NCBI RefSeq assembly: GCF_003258945.1
Contig: NZ_QLIX01000018.1
Coordinates: 38,334-102,333, forward strand
Reading direction: 5' to 3'
From: Roseicella frigidaeris
GTDB taxonomy: Bacteria; Pseudomonadota; Alphaproteobacteria; Acetobacterales; Acetobacteraceae
DNA: 64,000 bases
Program-made: the position numbers and the translations under genes
Notes under the pieces: model-generated
What the model was told of the DNA's origin: nothing
The model's input: only the letters and a program-made list of their open reading frames with translations
Database searches by the model: none
Shown here: positions 36,592 through 48,786 of the stretch, piece by piece
How the letters are laid out: the number at the start of each line of letters is the position of its first letter
How positions within the stretch are numbered: position 1 is the stretch's first letter

Positions 36592-36621
36592 TTGACAAAA
36601 TTTAAAAGAATTTTCTATCGC
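36569..36621 (+). promoter_or_regulatory. cbb operon promoter and candidate CbbR sites
   Basis: AAATTTA(C/A)AAG occurs twice (36569-36579 and 36598-36608), 29 bases apart. A consensus -35 TTGACA (36592-36597) is followed after 18 bases by TATCGC, a weak -10. AAAATT ... AATTTT (36597-36614) is an inverted repeat. The AT-rich stretch covers the cbbR start codon as well, fitting a shared LysR-type control region. Confidence 0.6.
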
Positions 36622-36688
36622 TCCGCAACCGCGATATGGCCTTTCCCGCCCCCAAGCCGAGGTTTGGTGGCGGAGGGAGCCAACGTCC

Positions 36689-37723
36689 GTGATCAGCCTT
36701 CGCGCCTATCTCGACGACTGGGCCAGCGCCCAAGGGGACCGCGCGGCACTCGCGGCCACGCTCAACGCGTTAGCCGAGGGCGCCGCGGAGCTCGCCGGCC
36801 TCATCGCCGAGGGCCCGCTGGCAGGCGATCTCGGCGAGGTGGTCGGCGACAGCCGCGACGGCGACGGCCAGAAGCTGCTCGACCGTCGCGCCGACGCGCT
36901 CTTCCTGGAGCGCCTGCGCGCCGCCCCGGTCCGCGCCGCCCTCTCCGAGGAGCAGGCCGAGCCCGTGGCCCTGCAACCGGGCGCGCCGCTGGTCGTGGCG
37001 CTGGACCCGCTGGACGGCTCGAACAACATCGCCATCAACGCGCCGCTCGGCACCATCTTCTCTGTGCTGCCGGCGGGCGAGGAGGGCGCGGACCCGGCCG
37101 CCGCCTTCCTCACCCAGGGCGAGCGGCAACTGGCCGCCGGCTTCGTCCTGTTCGGCCCCCACACGGTCCTGGTGCTGACGGTGCGCGAGGGCGTGCAGAC
37201 CTTCGTGCTGGACCGCGCGCGCGGCGAGTTCCACCTCACGCAGCGGGACATCCGCATCCCGGAGCATCGCCGCGAATACGCCATCAACAGCTCCAACAAC
37301 CGCTTCTGGCCGCTGCCGGTCCGCGCCTATGTCGAGGAATGCGTGGCCGGGCGCGAAGGTCCGCGCGGCGCCGACTACAACACCCGCTGGCTCGGCGCGC
37401 TGGTGGGCGAGGCCTACCGCATCCTGTTGCGCGGCGGCATCTACCTCTACCCGAGCGACACGCGCCCGGCCTATCGGCGCGGCCGGCTCCGCCTGCTCTA
37501 CGAGGCGAACCCGATCGCGCTGCTCGTCGAGCAGGCCGGCGGCGCCGCGATCGACGGCTATCACCGTATCCTCGAGCTGGTGCCGGAGAGCGTCCACCAG
37601 AACGTGCCGCTGATCTTCGGCTCGCAGGCGAAGGTGGAGCGCGTCGCCCATCTGCACGCCGCGGGCGTGCCGCAGGCCGGGCAGCGGCCGCTCTTCGCCG
37701 CGCGCGGCCTGTTCCGGTCCTGA
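36689..37723 (+). CDS. cbbF: Fructose-1,6-bisphosphatase class I (Calvin cycle)
   Basis: The 344-residue enzyme has the metal/phosphate motif VALDPLDGSNNIAIN near residue 105, NSSNNRFWPLP, YNTRWLGALVGEAYRILLRGGIYLYP and YEANPIALLVEQAGGAA, all conserved in class I FBPases. It hydrolyses fructose-1,6- (and often sedoheptulose-1,7-) bisphosphate, feeding ribulose bisphosphate regeneration. The start is GTG with GGAGGGAG upstream. It is the first gene of the cbb operon. Confidence 0.95.
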   Translation: MISLRAYLDDWASAQGDRAALAATLNALAEGAAELAGLIAEGPLAGDLGEVVGDSRDGDGQKLLDRRADALFLERLRAAPVRAALSEEQAEPVALQPGAPLVVALDPLDGSNNIAINAPLGTIFSVLPAGEEGADPAAAFLTQGERQLAAGFVLFGPHTVLVLTVREGVQTFVLDRARGEFHLTQRDIRIPEHRREYAINSSNNRFWPLPVRAYVEECVAGREGPRGADYNTRWLGALVGEAYRILLRGGIYLYPSDTRPAYRRGRLRLLYEANPIALLVEQAGGAAIDGYHRILELVPESVHQNVPLIFGSQAKVERVAHLHAAGVPQAGQRPLFAARGLFRS

Positions 37724-37736
37724 GGACGCTCCCGCC

Positions 37737-38612
37737 ATGTCCGTGAAGCACCCGATCATCTCCGTCACCGGCTCCTCCGGCGCCGGCACCACGACGGTGA
37801 GATACACCTTTGAGCGCATCTTCCAGCGGGAGGGCCTGAAGGCCGCCTGGATCGAGGGCGACGCCTTCCACCGCTACGACCGCCTCGAGATGCGCCGCGT
37901 GATGGCCGAGGAGGCCGCCGCCGGCAACGCGCATTTCAGCCATTTCGGCCCGGCCGCGAACCTGCTGGGCGAGCTCGAGCAGGTCTTCGCCGAGTATGGC
38001 CGCAGCGGCACCGGGCAGACGCGCCACTACGTGCATGACGAGGCCGAGGCCAAGCGCTTCGGCGCCGATCCCGGCACCTTCACGCCCTGGGAGACGTTCC
38101 CGACGCCGACTGACGTGCTGTTCTACGAGGGGCTGCACGGCGCCGCGGTGACGGAGGAGGTCAACCTCGCCCGCCATGCCGACCTCAAGATCGGCGTGGT
38201 GCCGGTGATCAACCTCGAATGGATCCAGAAGATCCATCGCGACAAGGCCACGCGCGGCTATTCGACCGAGGCGGTGGCCGACACCATCCTGCGCCGCATG
38301 CCCGACTACATCCGTTACATCTGCCCGCAATTCACCGAGACGGACGTGAACTTCCAGCGCGTGCCGACGGTCGACACCTCCAACCCCTTCATCGCGCGCT
38401 GGATCCCCACGCCCGACGAATCCATGGTGGTGATCCGCTTCCGCAGCCCGCGCGGCATCGACTTTGCCTATCTCGTCTCCATGCTGCAGGGCAGCTTCAT
38501 GTCGCGCGCCAACTCCATCGTCATCCCCGGCGGCAAGCTCGACCTGGCGATGCAGCTCATCCTCACGCCGATGATCCTGCAGCTCCACGAGCGCGCACGG
38601 CAGGCCCGCTGA
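37737..38612 (+). CDS. cbbP: Phosphoribulokinase
   Basis: The 291-residue protein is the proteobacterial octameric type. The P-loop is [10 protein letters not shown] (residues 12-21), followed by [11 protein letters not shown] and [26 protein letters not shown]. It phosphorylates ribulose-5-phosphate to the RuBisCO substrate. It starts 13 bases after cbbF and is followed by cbbT after 4 bases. Confidence 0.97.
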   Translation: MSVKHPIISVTGSSGAGTTTVRYTFERIFQREGLKAAWIEGDAFHRYDRLEMRRVMAEEAAAGNAHFSHFGPAANLLGELEQVFAEYGRSGTGQTRHYVHDEAEAKRFGADPGTFTPWETFPTPTDVLFYEGLHGAAVTEEVNLARHADLKIGVVPVINLEWIQKIHRDKATRGYSTEAVADTILRRMPDYIRYICPQFTETDVNFQRVPTVDTSNPFIARWIPTPDESMVVIRFRSPRGIDFAYLVSMLQGSFMSRANSIVIPGGKLDLAMQLILTPMILQLHERARQAR

Positions 38613-38616
38613 TCCC

Positions 38617-40617
38617 ATGCCCGAAAGCACGCTGACGACCCCCGTGACGACGCGCGAGATGGCGAACGCCATCCGGGCCCTCTCGATGGACGCCGTCGAG
38701 AAGGCGAAGTCCGGCCATCCCGGCATGCCCATGGGCATGGCCGATGTGGCGACGGTGCTGTTCACCCGCTTCCTGAAATACGACGCCGCGCATCCCGCCT
38801 GGCCGGACCGCGACCGCTTCGTGCTGAGCGCCGGCCATGGCTCGATGCTGCTCTATGCCCTGCTGCACCTGACCGGCGCGCCGGGCATGACGATCGACGA
38901 GCTGCAGCGCTTCCGCCAGCGCGGCGCGCTCACCCCCGGCCATCCGGAGGCCCGCCACACGCCGGGCGTGGAGACGACCACCGGGCCGCTCGGCCAGGGC
39001 ATTGCCAATGCGGTGGGCATGGCGCTGGCGGAACGCATGCTCGCGGCGCGGCATGGCGACGAGCTGGTCGACCACTTCACCTATGCCCTCTGCGGCGATG
39101 GCTGCCTGATGGAGGGCATCAGCCACGAGGCGATCTCGCTGGCCGGGCATCTCGGCCTCGGCCGGCTGATCCTGCTCTTCGACGACAACGGCATCTCGAT
39201 CGACGGGCCGACCAGCCTGGCCGTCTCCGACGACCAGCCGGCGCGCTTCGCGGCGAGCGGCTGGCACACGCAGCGCGTCGACGGGCACGACCCGGAGGCG
39301 GTGGCCGCGGCCATCGCGGCGGCGCAGGCCGATCCCCGCCCCTCGCTCATCGCCTGCCGCACCATCATCGGCTTCGGCGCGCCCGGCAAGCAGGGCACCG
39401 AGGGCGTGCATGGCGCGCCGCTCGGCGGCGCCGAGATCGCCGCCGCGCGCGAGCGGCTGGGCTGGCCGCATGCGCCCTTCGAGATCCCGTCCGGGATCCT
39501 CGCCGCCTGGCGCGCCGCCGGCCGGCGCGGCGCGGCGGCGCATGCGGCCTGGCGCGATCGCCTGGCCGCCGCCACGCCCGAGCGGCGGGACGCCTTCGCC
39601 CGCGGCCTGGAGGGCGCGATGCCCGAGGCGGCGCGCGCGGCGCTGCGGGCGCACAAGGAGACGCTCGCCGCCGACAGGCCGGCCTGGCCCACGCGCAAAT
39701 CCAGCGAGGCGGCGCTGCGCGCGCTGACGGCCGCCTGGCCGGAGCTGGTCGGCGGCTCGGCCGACCTCACACATTCCAACAACACCATCACGCCCAGCAC
39801 CCCATCCGTGCGCCCCGGCGCGTTCGGCGGCCGCTACATCCATTGGGGCGTGCGCGAGCACGCCATGGCGGCGGCGATGAACGGCATCGCGCTGCATGGC
39901 GGGCTGGTGCCCTATTCCGGCGGCTTCCTGGTCTTCTCGGATTACTGCCGCAACGCCATCCGCCTCTCGGCGATGATGGGGCTGCGGGTGGTGCATGTGA
40001 TGACGCATGACAGCATCGGCCTCGGCGAGGATGGGCCGACGCACCAGCCGATCGAGCATCTGGCGAGCCTGCGCGCCATGCCGAACCTGCTGGTCTTCCG
40101 CCCGGCGGATGCCATCGAGACGGCGGAGTGCTGGGAGCTGGCGCTGGACGAGCGGGAGGCGCCCTCGGTGCTCGCGCTCACCCGCCAGGCGCTGCCGGCG
40201 CTGCGCACCGACATCGCCGAGAACCGCTCGGCGCGCGGCGGCTATGTGCTGGCGGAGGCCGATGGCCCGCGCGCCCTGACGCTGCTCGCCACCGGCTCGG
40301 AGGTGCAGGTCGCCCTGGCGGCGCGCGAGCGGCTGCAGGCGGCGGGCCATCCCACCGCCGTCGTCTCGCTGCCCTGCTTCGAGCTGTTCGAACGGCAGGA
40401 CCGCGCCTATCGCGCCGGGGTGCTCGGCACCGCGCCGCGCCTCGCGGTGGAGGCCGCCTCGCCCTTCGGCTGGACGCGCTACGTCGCGGAGGAGGCGGAT
40501 GTGCTCGGCATGACCGGCTTCGGCGCCTCCGCCCCGGCCGGCGAGCTCTTCGCCCAGTTCGGCATCACCGCCGAGGCGCTGGTCTCATTGGCAGAGGCCC
40601 GGCTCGCCGCGGCCTGA
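38617..40617 (+). CDS. cbbT: Transketolase
   Basis: The 666-residue protein is full length: [17 protein letters not shown] at the N-terminus, the thiamine-diphosphate motif [32 protein letters not shown] near residue 155, and the pyrimidine-domain block [23 protein letters not shown] near 460. It transfers two-carbon units in the regenerative phase of the Calvin cycle. It is co-transcribed with cbbP and cbbA. Confidence 0.97.
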   Translation: MPESTLTTPVTTREMANAIRALSMDAVEKAKSGHPGMPMGMADVATVLFTRFLKYDAAHPAWPDRDRFVLSAGHGSMLLYALLHLTGAPGMTIDELQRFRQRGALTPGHPEARHTPGVETTTGPLGQGIANAVGMALAERMLAARHGDELVDHFTYALCGDGCLMEGISHEAISLAGHLGLGRLILLFDDNGISIDGPTSLAVSDDQPARFAASGWHTQRVDGHDPEAVAAAIAAAQADPRPSLIACRTIIGFGAPGKQGTEGVHGAPLGGAEIAAARERLGWPHAPFEIPSGILAAWRAAGRRGAAAHAAWRDRLAAATPERRDAFARGLEGAMPEAARAALRAHKETLAADRPAWPTRKSSEAALRALTAAWPELVGGSADLTHSNNTITPSTPSVRPGAFGGRYIHWGVREHAMAAAMNGIALHGGLVPYSGGFLVFSDYCRNAIRLSAMMGLRVVHVMTHDSIGLGEDGPTHQPIEHLASLRAMPNLLVFRPADAIETAECWELALDEREAPSVLALTRQALPALRTDIAENRSARGGYVLAEADGPRALTLLATGSEVQVALAARERLQAAGHPTAVVSLPCFELFERQDRAYRAGVLGTAPRLAVEAASPFGWTRYVAEEADVLGMTGFGASAPAGELFAQFGITAEALVSLAEARLAAA

Positions 40618-40628
40618 AAGGAACGCCC

Positions 40629-43182
<2,554 letters not shown>

Positions 43183-43195
43183 AAGGAGATCGATC

Positions 43196-43615
43196 ATGCG
43201 CCTCACCCAGGGCACCTTCAGCTTCCTGCCGGACCTGACCGACGCGCAGATCGGCGCGCAGGTCGCCTATTGCCTGCGCAACGGCTGGGCGGTGAACCTC
43301 GAATTCGCCGACGACCCGCATCCGCGGAACACCTACTGGGAGATGTGGGGTCAGCCCATGTTCGATCTGAAGGACCCGGCCGCGGTGATGTACGAGCTGG
43401 CTGCCTGCCGCAAGGTGCATGGCGGGCGCGCCTATATCCGCCTCTCCGCCTTCGATGCGACGGCGGGCTGGGAAAGCCTCAGGCTCTCCTTCATCACCGA
43501 CCGCCCGGCCGAGGAACCCGGCTTCGGGCTGGAGCGGCAGGAGGCGGGCGGCCGCAACATCCGCTACACCGCGCGGTCCTACGCGGCGAACAAGCCCGTC
43601 GGCGAGCGCTACTGA
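43196..43615 (+). CDS. cbbS: RuBisCO small subunit, red type
   Basis: The 139-residue protein starts [19 protein letters not shown] and has [28 protein letters not shown]; the long C-terminal extension ([22 protein letters not shown]) is the hairpin typical of red-type small subunits. AAAGGAG precedes the ATG. It assembles with CbbL as L8S8. Confidence 0.97.
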   Translation: MRLTQGTFSFLPDLTDAQIGAQVAYCLRNGWAVNLEFADDPHPRNTYWEMWGQPMFDLKDPAAVMYELAACRKVHGGRAYIRLSAFDATAGWESLRLSFITDRPAEEPGFGLERQEAGGRNIRYTARSYAANKPVGERY

Positions 43616-43619
43616 GCCG

Positions 43620-44513
43620 ATGAGCGCCATGCCTCGGCCGGCCGCGGTCGATCTCGAGGCCGCCTACCAGGCCTCGGGCGTCGGCCCCGTGCTCGAGCAG
43701 CTGGACCGCGAGCTCGTCGGGCTCGCGCCGGTGAAAGGGCGGATCCGCGAGATCGCCGCGCTGCTGCTGGTGGACAAGCTGCGGATGGATCTCGGCCTGC
43801 GCGCCCAGCCGCCGACGCTGCACATGTCCTTCACCGGCAACCCCGGCACGGGCAAGACCACCGTCGCCGCGCGGATGGCCGATATCCTGCACAAGCTCGG
43901 CTACATCCGCTCCAACCACCTCGTCTCCGTCACCCGCGACGACCTGGTCGGCCAGTATATCGGCCACACCGCGCCGAAGACGAAGGAGATCCTGAAGAAG
44001 GCGATGGGCGGCGTGCTGTTCATCGACGAGGCCTACTACCTCTACCGGCCGGAGAACGAGCGCGACTACGGCCAGGAGGCGATCGAGATCCTGCTGCAGG
44101 TGATGGAGAGCCGGCGCGACGACCTGGTGGTGATCCTCGCCGGCTATGCCGACCGGATGGACCGCTTCTTCGGCTCCAACCCCGGCTTCCGCTCGCGCAT
44201 CGCGCATCACATCGACTTCCCCGACTACAGCGCCGGGGAGCTGATGGCGATCGGCGAGCGGATGCTGGCGGCGCAGAGCTACCGTTTCAGCCCGGCGGCG
44301 CGCGAGGCCTTCGCGCGCTACATCGTCGCGCGCATGCAGCAGCCGCATTTCGCCAATGCGCGCTCGGTCCGCAACGCGCTGGACCGGGCGCGGCTGCGCC
44401 AGGCGGTGCGGCTCTTCGAGGGCCGCGCGCGGGACCTGACGGCGGAGGACCTGATGACCATCGACGCCTCGGAGATCCTCGCCAGCCGCGTGCTCGGAGC
44501 GCCCGCCGCATGA
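43620..44513 (+). CDS. cbbX: Red-type RuBisCO activase CbbX
   Basis: The 297-residue AAA+ protein has Walker [10 protein letters not shown] (about residues 73-81), Walker [15 protein letters not shown], the pore-loop region [11 protein letters not shown] and the [12 protein letters not shown] sensor/arginine region. CbbX removes inhibitory sugar phosphates from red-type RuBisCO by pulling on the CbbL tail. It starts 4 bases after cbbS, and its stop overlaps the next start (ATGA). Confidence 0.97.
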   Translation: MSAMPRPAAVDLEAAYQASGVGPVLEQLDRELVGLAPVKGRIREIAALLLVDKLRMDLGLRAQPPTLHMSFTGNPGTGKTTVAARMADILHKLGYIRSNHLVSVTRDDLVGQYIGHTAPKTKEILKKAMGGVLFIDEAYYLYRPENERDYGQEAIEILLQVMESRRDDLVVILAGYADRMDRFFGSNPGFRSRIAHHIDFPDYSAGELMAIGERMLAAQSYRFSPAAREAFARYIVARMQQPHFANARSVRNALDRARLRQAVRLFEGRARDLTAEDLMTIDASEILASRVLGAPAA

Positions 44514-45154
44514 CCCCGCTGGTCATCGCCCCCTCCCTCCTCGCCGCCGATTTCGGCCGGCTGGCCGAGGAGGTGCGCGCCGTCGACGCGGCCGGCGCCG
44601 ACTGGATCCATCTCGACGTGATGGACGGGCATTTCGTGCCCAATATCAGCTTCGGGCCCGCGGTGATCCAGGCGCTGCGGCCCCATACCGGGAAGTGTTT
44701 CGACACGCATCTGATGATCTCGCCGGTCGATCCCTATCTGGAGGCCTTCGCCAAGGCCGGGTCCGACCGCATCACCGTGCATGCGGAGGCGACGCCGCAT
44801 CTCGACCGCACGCTCCAGGCCATCGCCGGGCTGGGCAAGGCGGCCGGCGTCTCGCTCAACCCGGCCACGCCCGTCCAGGCGCTGGAGCACATCCTCGACC
44901 GCATCGACCTGGTGCTGGTGATGAGCGTCAATCCCGGCTTCGGCGGGCAGAAATTCCTGCCCTCGCAATTGCCGAAGGTCGCGGCGATCCGGCGCATGAT
45001 CGGCGACCGGCCGATCCGCATCGAGGTCGATGGCGGCATCACCGCCGAGACGGCGCCGCAGGTCGTCGCGGCCGGCGCCGATGCGCTGGTGGCGGGCTCG
45101 GCGGTGTTCGGCCGGCCCGACTACGCGCGCGCCATCGCCGCGCTGCGCGGCTGA
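44510..45154 (+). CDS. cbbE: Ribulose-phosphate 3-epimerase
   Basis: The 214-residue TIM barrel has [65 protein letters not shown] and IEVDGGI, the full set of metal and catalytic motifs. It interconverts ribulose- and xylulose-5-phosphate. It may also be named rpe. Confidence 0.96.
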   Translation: MTPLVIAPSLLAADFGRLAEEVRAVDAAGADWIHLDVMDGHFVPNISFGPAVIQALRPHTGKCFDTHLMISPVDPYLEAFAKAGSDRITVHAEATPHLDRTLQAIAGLGKAAGVSLNPATPVQALEHILDRIDLVLVMSVNPGFGGQKFLPSQLPKVAAIRRMIGDRPIRIEVDGGITAETAPQVVAAGADALVAGSAVFGRPDYARAIAALRG

Positions 45155-45155
45155 C

Positions 45156-46409
45156 ATGGCGGCCCGGGGCATCGCCCTCGGCGTCGATCTCGGCACCTCC
45201 GGGGTGCGGGTCGCCGCCCTGGACGCCGCGGGCCGGATGGCGGGCCTGGGCACCGCGCCCCTGGCCGATGCGCGGGCGCCGGAGGGCTGGTGGGCGGCGC
45301 TGCGCCGGGCGCTCGCCGCGCTCGCGGACCAGGCAGATCTCGCCGGGCTGCGGGCGGTGGCCGTGGGCGGCACTTCGGGCACCCTCCTGCCGGTCGATGC
45401 GGCGGGCCGGCCGCTCGCCGCCGCGTCGCTCTACAGCGACCAGGCGGAGCCGGAGGCGGTCCGCGCGGTGGAGCGGTGCGCGCCCGCCGGCAGCCCGGCC
45501 CGCGGCGCCACCTCGCCCCTGGCGCGCGCGCTGGCCTGGCTGGAATTGCCCGGCCTGGCGCGGCTGCTGCACCAGGCGGACTGGATCACCGGCCGCCTGC
45601 TCGGCTGCTATCGCTGGTCCGATGGCAACAACGCGCTGAAGACGGGCTACAACGCCGCGGCGGCGCGCTGGCCCCCCTGGCTCGCGGCCGCCGGGATGCC
45701 CCTGGCGCTGCTGCCCGAGGTGCGGCCGGCGGGCACGCCGCTCGGGGCGATGGACGCCGCCCTGGCGCGGAGCCTCGGCCTGCCGCCGGGCCTGCTGGTG
45801 GTGGCCGGCACCACCGATGGCTGCGCCGCCTTCCTGGCCGCCGGCGCGGCCCGGCCCGGCGAGGCGGTGACCTCGCTGGGCTCGACACTGGTGCTCAAGC
45901 TGGCCAGCGAGGCGCCGGTGACGGCCCCGGATTTCGGCGTCTACAGCCACCGGCTGCAGGGGCTCTGGCTGGCCGGCGGCGCCTCGAACAGCGGCGGCGC
46001 GGCGCTGGCCCGGCATTTCGACGGCCCGGCCCTGGCGCGGCTCTCGGCCCGGCTCGATCCCGGCCGGGCCTCGCCGCTCGACTACTATCCCCTGCCGGGG
46101 CGGGGCGAGCGCTTCCCCATCGCCGATGCCGGGCTGGCCGCACGCGAGACGCCGCGCCCGGATGACGACCTGGCCTTCCTGCACGGCCTGCTGGAGGGCA
46201 TCGCCCGCATCGAGGCGGCCGGCTACCGCCGCCTGGTCGAGCTGGGCGCCTCGCCGCTGGTCTCGGTGCGCACGGTGGGCGGCGGCGCGCGCAACGCCGC
46301 CTGGACGGCGATCCGCGCCCGGGTGCTGGGCGTGCCGGTGTGCCGCGCCGCGGCCGAGGAGGCCGCGGTCGGCCTCGCCGGCCTCGCGCTGCGGCAGGCG
46401 CTGCGGTAG
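45156..46409 (+). CDS. FGGY-family sugar kinase, probable D-ribulokinase type
   Basis: The 417-residue kinase is short for the FGGY family (usually about 500). It has the N-terminal phosphate loop GVDLGTSGVRVAALD, YRWSDGNNALKTGYN, AGTTDGCAAFLAAGAARPGEAVTSLGSTLVLKL, FGVYSHRLQGLWLAGGASNSGGA and VRTVGGGARNAAWTAIRARVLGVPV. From memory this pattern is like the short plant/cyanobacterial XK-1 group, which phosphorylates D-ribulose. A ribulose kinase in a cbb operon would return dephosphorylated ribulose to the cycle; that role is inference. It follows cbbE by one base. Confidence 0.8.
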   Translation: MAARGIALGVDLGTSGVRVAALDAAGRMAGLGTAPLADARAPEGWWAALRRALAALADQADLAGLRAVAVGGTSGTLLPVDAAGRPLAAASLYSDQAEPEAVRAVERCAPAGSPARGATSPLARALAWLELPGLARLLHQADWITGRLLGCYRWSDGNNALKTGYNAAAARWPPWLAAAGMPLALLPEVRPAGTPLGAMDAALARSLGLPPGLLVVAGTTDGCAAFLAAGAARPGEAVTSLGSTLVLKLASEAPVTAPDFGVYSHRLQGLWLAGGASNSGGAALARHFDGPALARLSARLDPGRASPLDYYPLPGRGERFPIADAGLAARETPRPDDDLAFLHGLLEGIARIEAAGYRRLVELGASPLVSVRTVGGGARNAAWTAIRARVLGVPVCRAAAEEAAVGLAGLALRQALR

Positions 46410-46629
46410 CCACCGCGCGGCGCCGCCGCCCTGGCCGGCGCGGGTCCCGCGCCGGGTCTTCCGCGGATGCGCTGCCCGTGCGACGGCTGATCCGTCGTGC
46501 CGCCCGCACGCCCTGCCCCGGCCACCAGCCCGGCATCGCGCGCCGCCACGGGACCAGGCAGGCCGGGGGGGCGGCAGGCCCGCAACCAGGACCCGCAACC
46601 AGGGCCTGAAAATCAGGGGAGGAACCGGC

Positions 46630-47454
46630 GTGAAGATCGTCGACGCGCAGATCCATATCTGGTCCAGCGGCACGCCATCCGGGCTGCACCGCAAGGTGCC
46701 GGCCTTCACCGCCGAGGAAGCGCTGCGGGAGATGGATGCGGCGGGGGTGGACGCCGCCCTGATCCATCCGCCCGGAAGCTGGGATCCCGGCTCGAACGCC
46801 CTGGCGGTCGAGGCGGCGCGCACCTACCCCGACCGCTTCGCCGTCATGGGCCAATTCCCGCCGGACAAGCCGGAGAACCGCCGGCTGATCCAGGGCTGGA
46901 AGAGCCAGCCCGGCATGCTCGGCCTGCGCTGGGCCCTGCTCGCGCCCGAGGAGCAGGCCTGGCTGCGCGACGGGACGCTCGACTGGCTCTGGCCCGCCGC
47001 CGAGCGCGAGGGCGTGCCGGTGGCCACCATGGCGGGCCTGTTCCTGCCGGAGTTCCGCCGCATCGCCGAGGCGCATCCCGGCCTCAAGCTCATCATCGAC
47101 CATTGCGGGCTGGTGCGCACCGCGCAGGACGACGCCGCCTTCGCCAGGCTGGAGGAGCTGGTCGCCCTGGCGCGGCTGCCGAACGTCGCCGTGAAGGCGA
47201 CGGGCGCGCCGCACTACTCGACGCAGCCCTATCCCTACCGGAACCTGCATGACGGCCTGCACCGGATCTTCGACGCCTTCGGGCCGCAGCGCTTCTTCTG
47301 GGGCACCGACATCACCCGCATGCCCTGCAGCTACCGGCACTGCGTGACCTTCTTCACCGAGGAGCTGCCCTGGCTGGCCGGCCGCGACCTCGAGCTCGTC
47401 ATGGGGCGCGGCCTGTGCGAGTGGCTGGGCTGGGACCTAGGGCGCTCCCCCTGA
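46630..47454 (+). CDS. Amidohydrolase family protein (TIM-barrel metal-dependent hydrolase)
   Basis: The 274-residue protein has the Amidohydro_2 design: VDAQIHIW at the start, LKLIIDHCG in the middle and FFWGTDITRMPCSY near the end. The usual second H of the HxH motif is present (QIHIW reads as DxQxHxW). Relatives include lactonases and decarboxylases. The GTG start has a GGGGAGGAA site. A 220-base gap with no visible feature separates it from the ribulokinase gene, so it may have its own promoter. The last five codons (LGRSP and stop) lie in a dispersed hairpin element. Confidence 0.85.
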   Translation: MKIVDAQIHIWSSGTPSGLHRKVPAFTAEEALREMDAAGVDAALIHPPGSWDPGSNALAVEAARTYPDRFAVMGQFPPDKPENRRLIQGWKSQPGMLGLRWALLAPEEQAWLRDGTLDWLWPAAEREGVPVATMAGLFLPEFRRIAEAHPGLKLIIDHCGLVRTAQDDAAFARLEELVALARLPNVAVKATGAPHYSTQPYPYRNLHDGLHRIFDAFGPQRFFWGTDITRMPCSYRHCVTFFTEELPWLAGRDLELVMGRGLCEWLGWDLGRSP

Positions 47455-47537
47455 ACGCCGGTTCATGGGAAGCGCCCCAGGCTCTGTTTTCAGAGCCTCT
47501 TCACCCGATCAAATGAGGCCGCCTGATCCCGCCACGG
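47436..47537. repeat. Dispersed two-hairpin element, copy C, between convergent genes
   Basis: CCTAGGGCGCTCCCCCTGAACGCCGGTTCATGGGAAGCGCCCC matches module 1 of copy A with small changes. It is followed by AGGCTCTGTTTTCAGAGCCTCTTCACCCGATCAAATGAGGCCGCCTGATCC, matching the linker and module 2. It provides the stop codon of the amidohydrolase (TGA, 47452-47454) and of the convergent MFS gene (TCA, 47509-47511). Confidence 0.8.
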
Positions 47538-48774
47538 TGCCGCGGCGAGAGGCGGGGCCGGCCAGGAGCGCCGCGAACGCCACCGCGAGCGGGGCGAAGG
47601 ACACCCAGAGCACCGTGTCCCAGCCATAGGCGGTCAGCAGCCCGCCCGAGGCGAAGGAGCCGAGCGCCATGGTGCCGAAGACAATGAAGTCGTTGAGCGA
47701 CTGCACCCGCGTCCGCTCCTCCGGCCGGTGGCACTCCAGCACCAGGGCCGAGGCGCCGACGAAGCCGCAATTCCAGCCGAGGCCGAGCAGGACCAGCGTC
47801 AGCCAGAAATGCCCCACATCCACGCCCAGCAGCCCCACCGCGGCGGCGGCGCCGGTCAGCGCCAGCCCGGCCGCCACCACGCGCGGCGCCCCGAAGCGGG
47901 CGATCAGCCGGCCGGTGACGAAGCCCGGCGCGTACATGGCGACGACATGCCATTGCAGGCCGAGATTGGCCGCGTCCTGCGACAGGCCGCAAAGCCGCAT
48001 GGCCAGCGGCGCGGCGGTCATCAGGAAGTTCATCAGCAGGTAGGAGACGACGCCGCAGACCACCGCGACGACGAAGCGCGGCTGGCGCGCGATGGCGCCG
48101 AGCGGCCGGCCGCCGGCGATCTCGGCCGCCGTCGGCATCGGCAGCCGGACGCCGAGCAGCACCAGGGCGCAGAGCGCCGCCACGCCGGCCTGCGCCAGGA
48201 AGGTGGCGGCGAAGAGATGCGGCGGCCAGAGACCCATGGTGTGGGTGACGAGCTGCGGGCCGATCACCCCGGCGAAGACCCCGCCCGCCATGACCAGCGA
48301 AAGGGCGCGCGGGCGCCGCGCCGGCGGCACGCCATCCGCCGCCGCGAAGCGGAAGGACAGCACCACCGCCGCATAGGCGCCGCCGAAGAAGGTCCCGAGG
48401 CAGAACAGCCAGAAGGAGCCGAGCACCACCGCGAGCGCCGAGAGCAGCCCGACCAGCACGCCGCAGCCCGTCCCGGCCAGGAAGGCGGCGCGGCGGCCGT
48501 GGCGGCGCGCGATGGCGCCGGCCGGCAGGGTGCAGGCGGCCATGCCGACCACGAAGATGGAAATGGGCAGCGTCGCCAGCGCCGGGCTCGGCGCCAGCAT
48601 ATGGCCGACGATGGCGCCCGTGGCGTAGACGACCGTGGAATTCGCGCCTGCCAGCGCCTGCCCGATGGCCAGCCTGACGACGTTGCCCGTGGCGTGGCCC
48701 ATGGCGTGGCCCGTGGCATGGCCGGTCTCGGCCGCGGCGGGACGCAGGGCCGAAGCCGCTTCGGCGTGTGACAT
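47509..48774 (-). CDS. MFS transporter, 12 transmembrane segments
   Basis: The 421-residue protein has about twelve hydrophobic segments and the major-facilitator loop motif in weakened form (GAIARRHGRRAAFLAGT between helices 2 and 3). It resembles YnfM/drug-H+ antiporter-like exporters, but the substrate is unknown. The N-terminus before the first helix contains a repetitive GHATGHAMGHATG stretch, encoded by 12-bp DNA repeats. The last residues are encoded within the dispersed hairpin element. Confidence 0.88.
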   Translation of the reverse strand: MSHAEAASALRPAAAETGHATGHAMGHATGNVVRLAIGQALAGANSTVVYATGAIVGHMLAPSPALATLPISIFVVGMAACTLPAGAIARRHGRRAAFLAGTGCGVLVGLLSALAVVLGSFWLFCLGTFFGGAYAAVVLSFRFAAADGVPPARRPRALSLVMAGGVFAGVIGPQLVTHTMGLWPPHLFAATFLAQAGVAALCALVLLGVRLPMPTAAEIAGGRPLGAIARQPRFVVAVVCGVVSYLLMNFLMTAAPLAMRLCGLSQDAANLGLQWHVVAMYAPGFVTGRLIARFGAPRVVAAGLALTGAAAAVGLLGVDVGHFWLTLVLLGLGWNCGFVGASALVLECHRPEERTRVQSLNDFIVFGTMALGSFASGGLLTAYGWDTVLWVSFAPLAVAFAALLAGPASRRGTVAGSGGLI

Positions 48775-48786
48775 GGTGGGCTTTCC

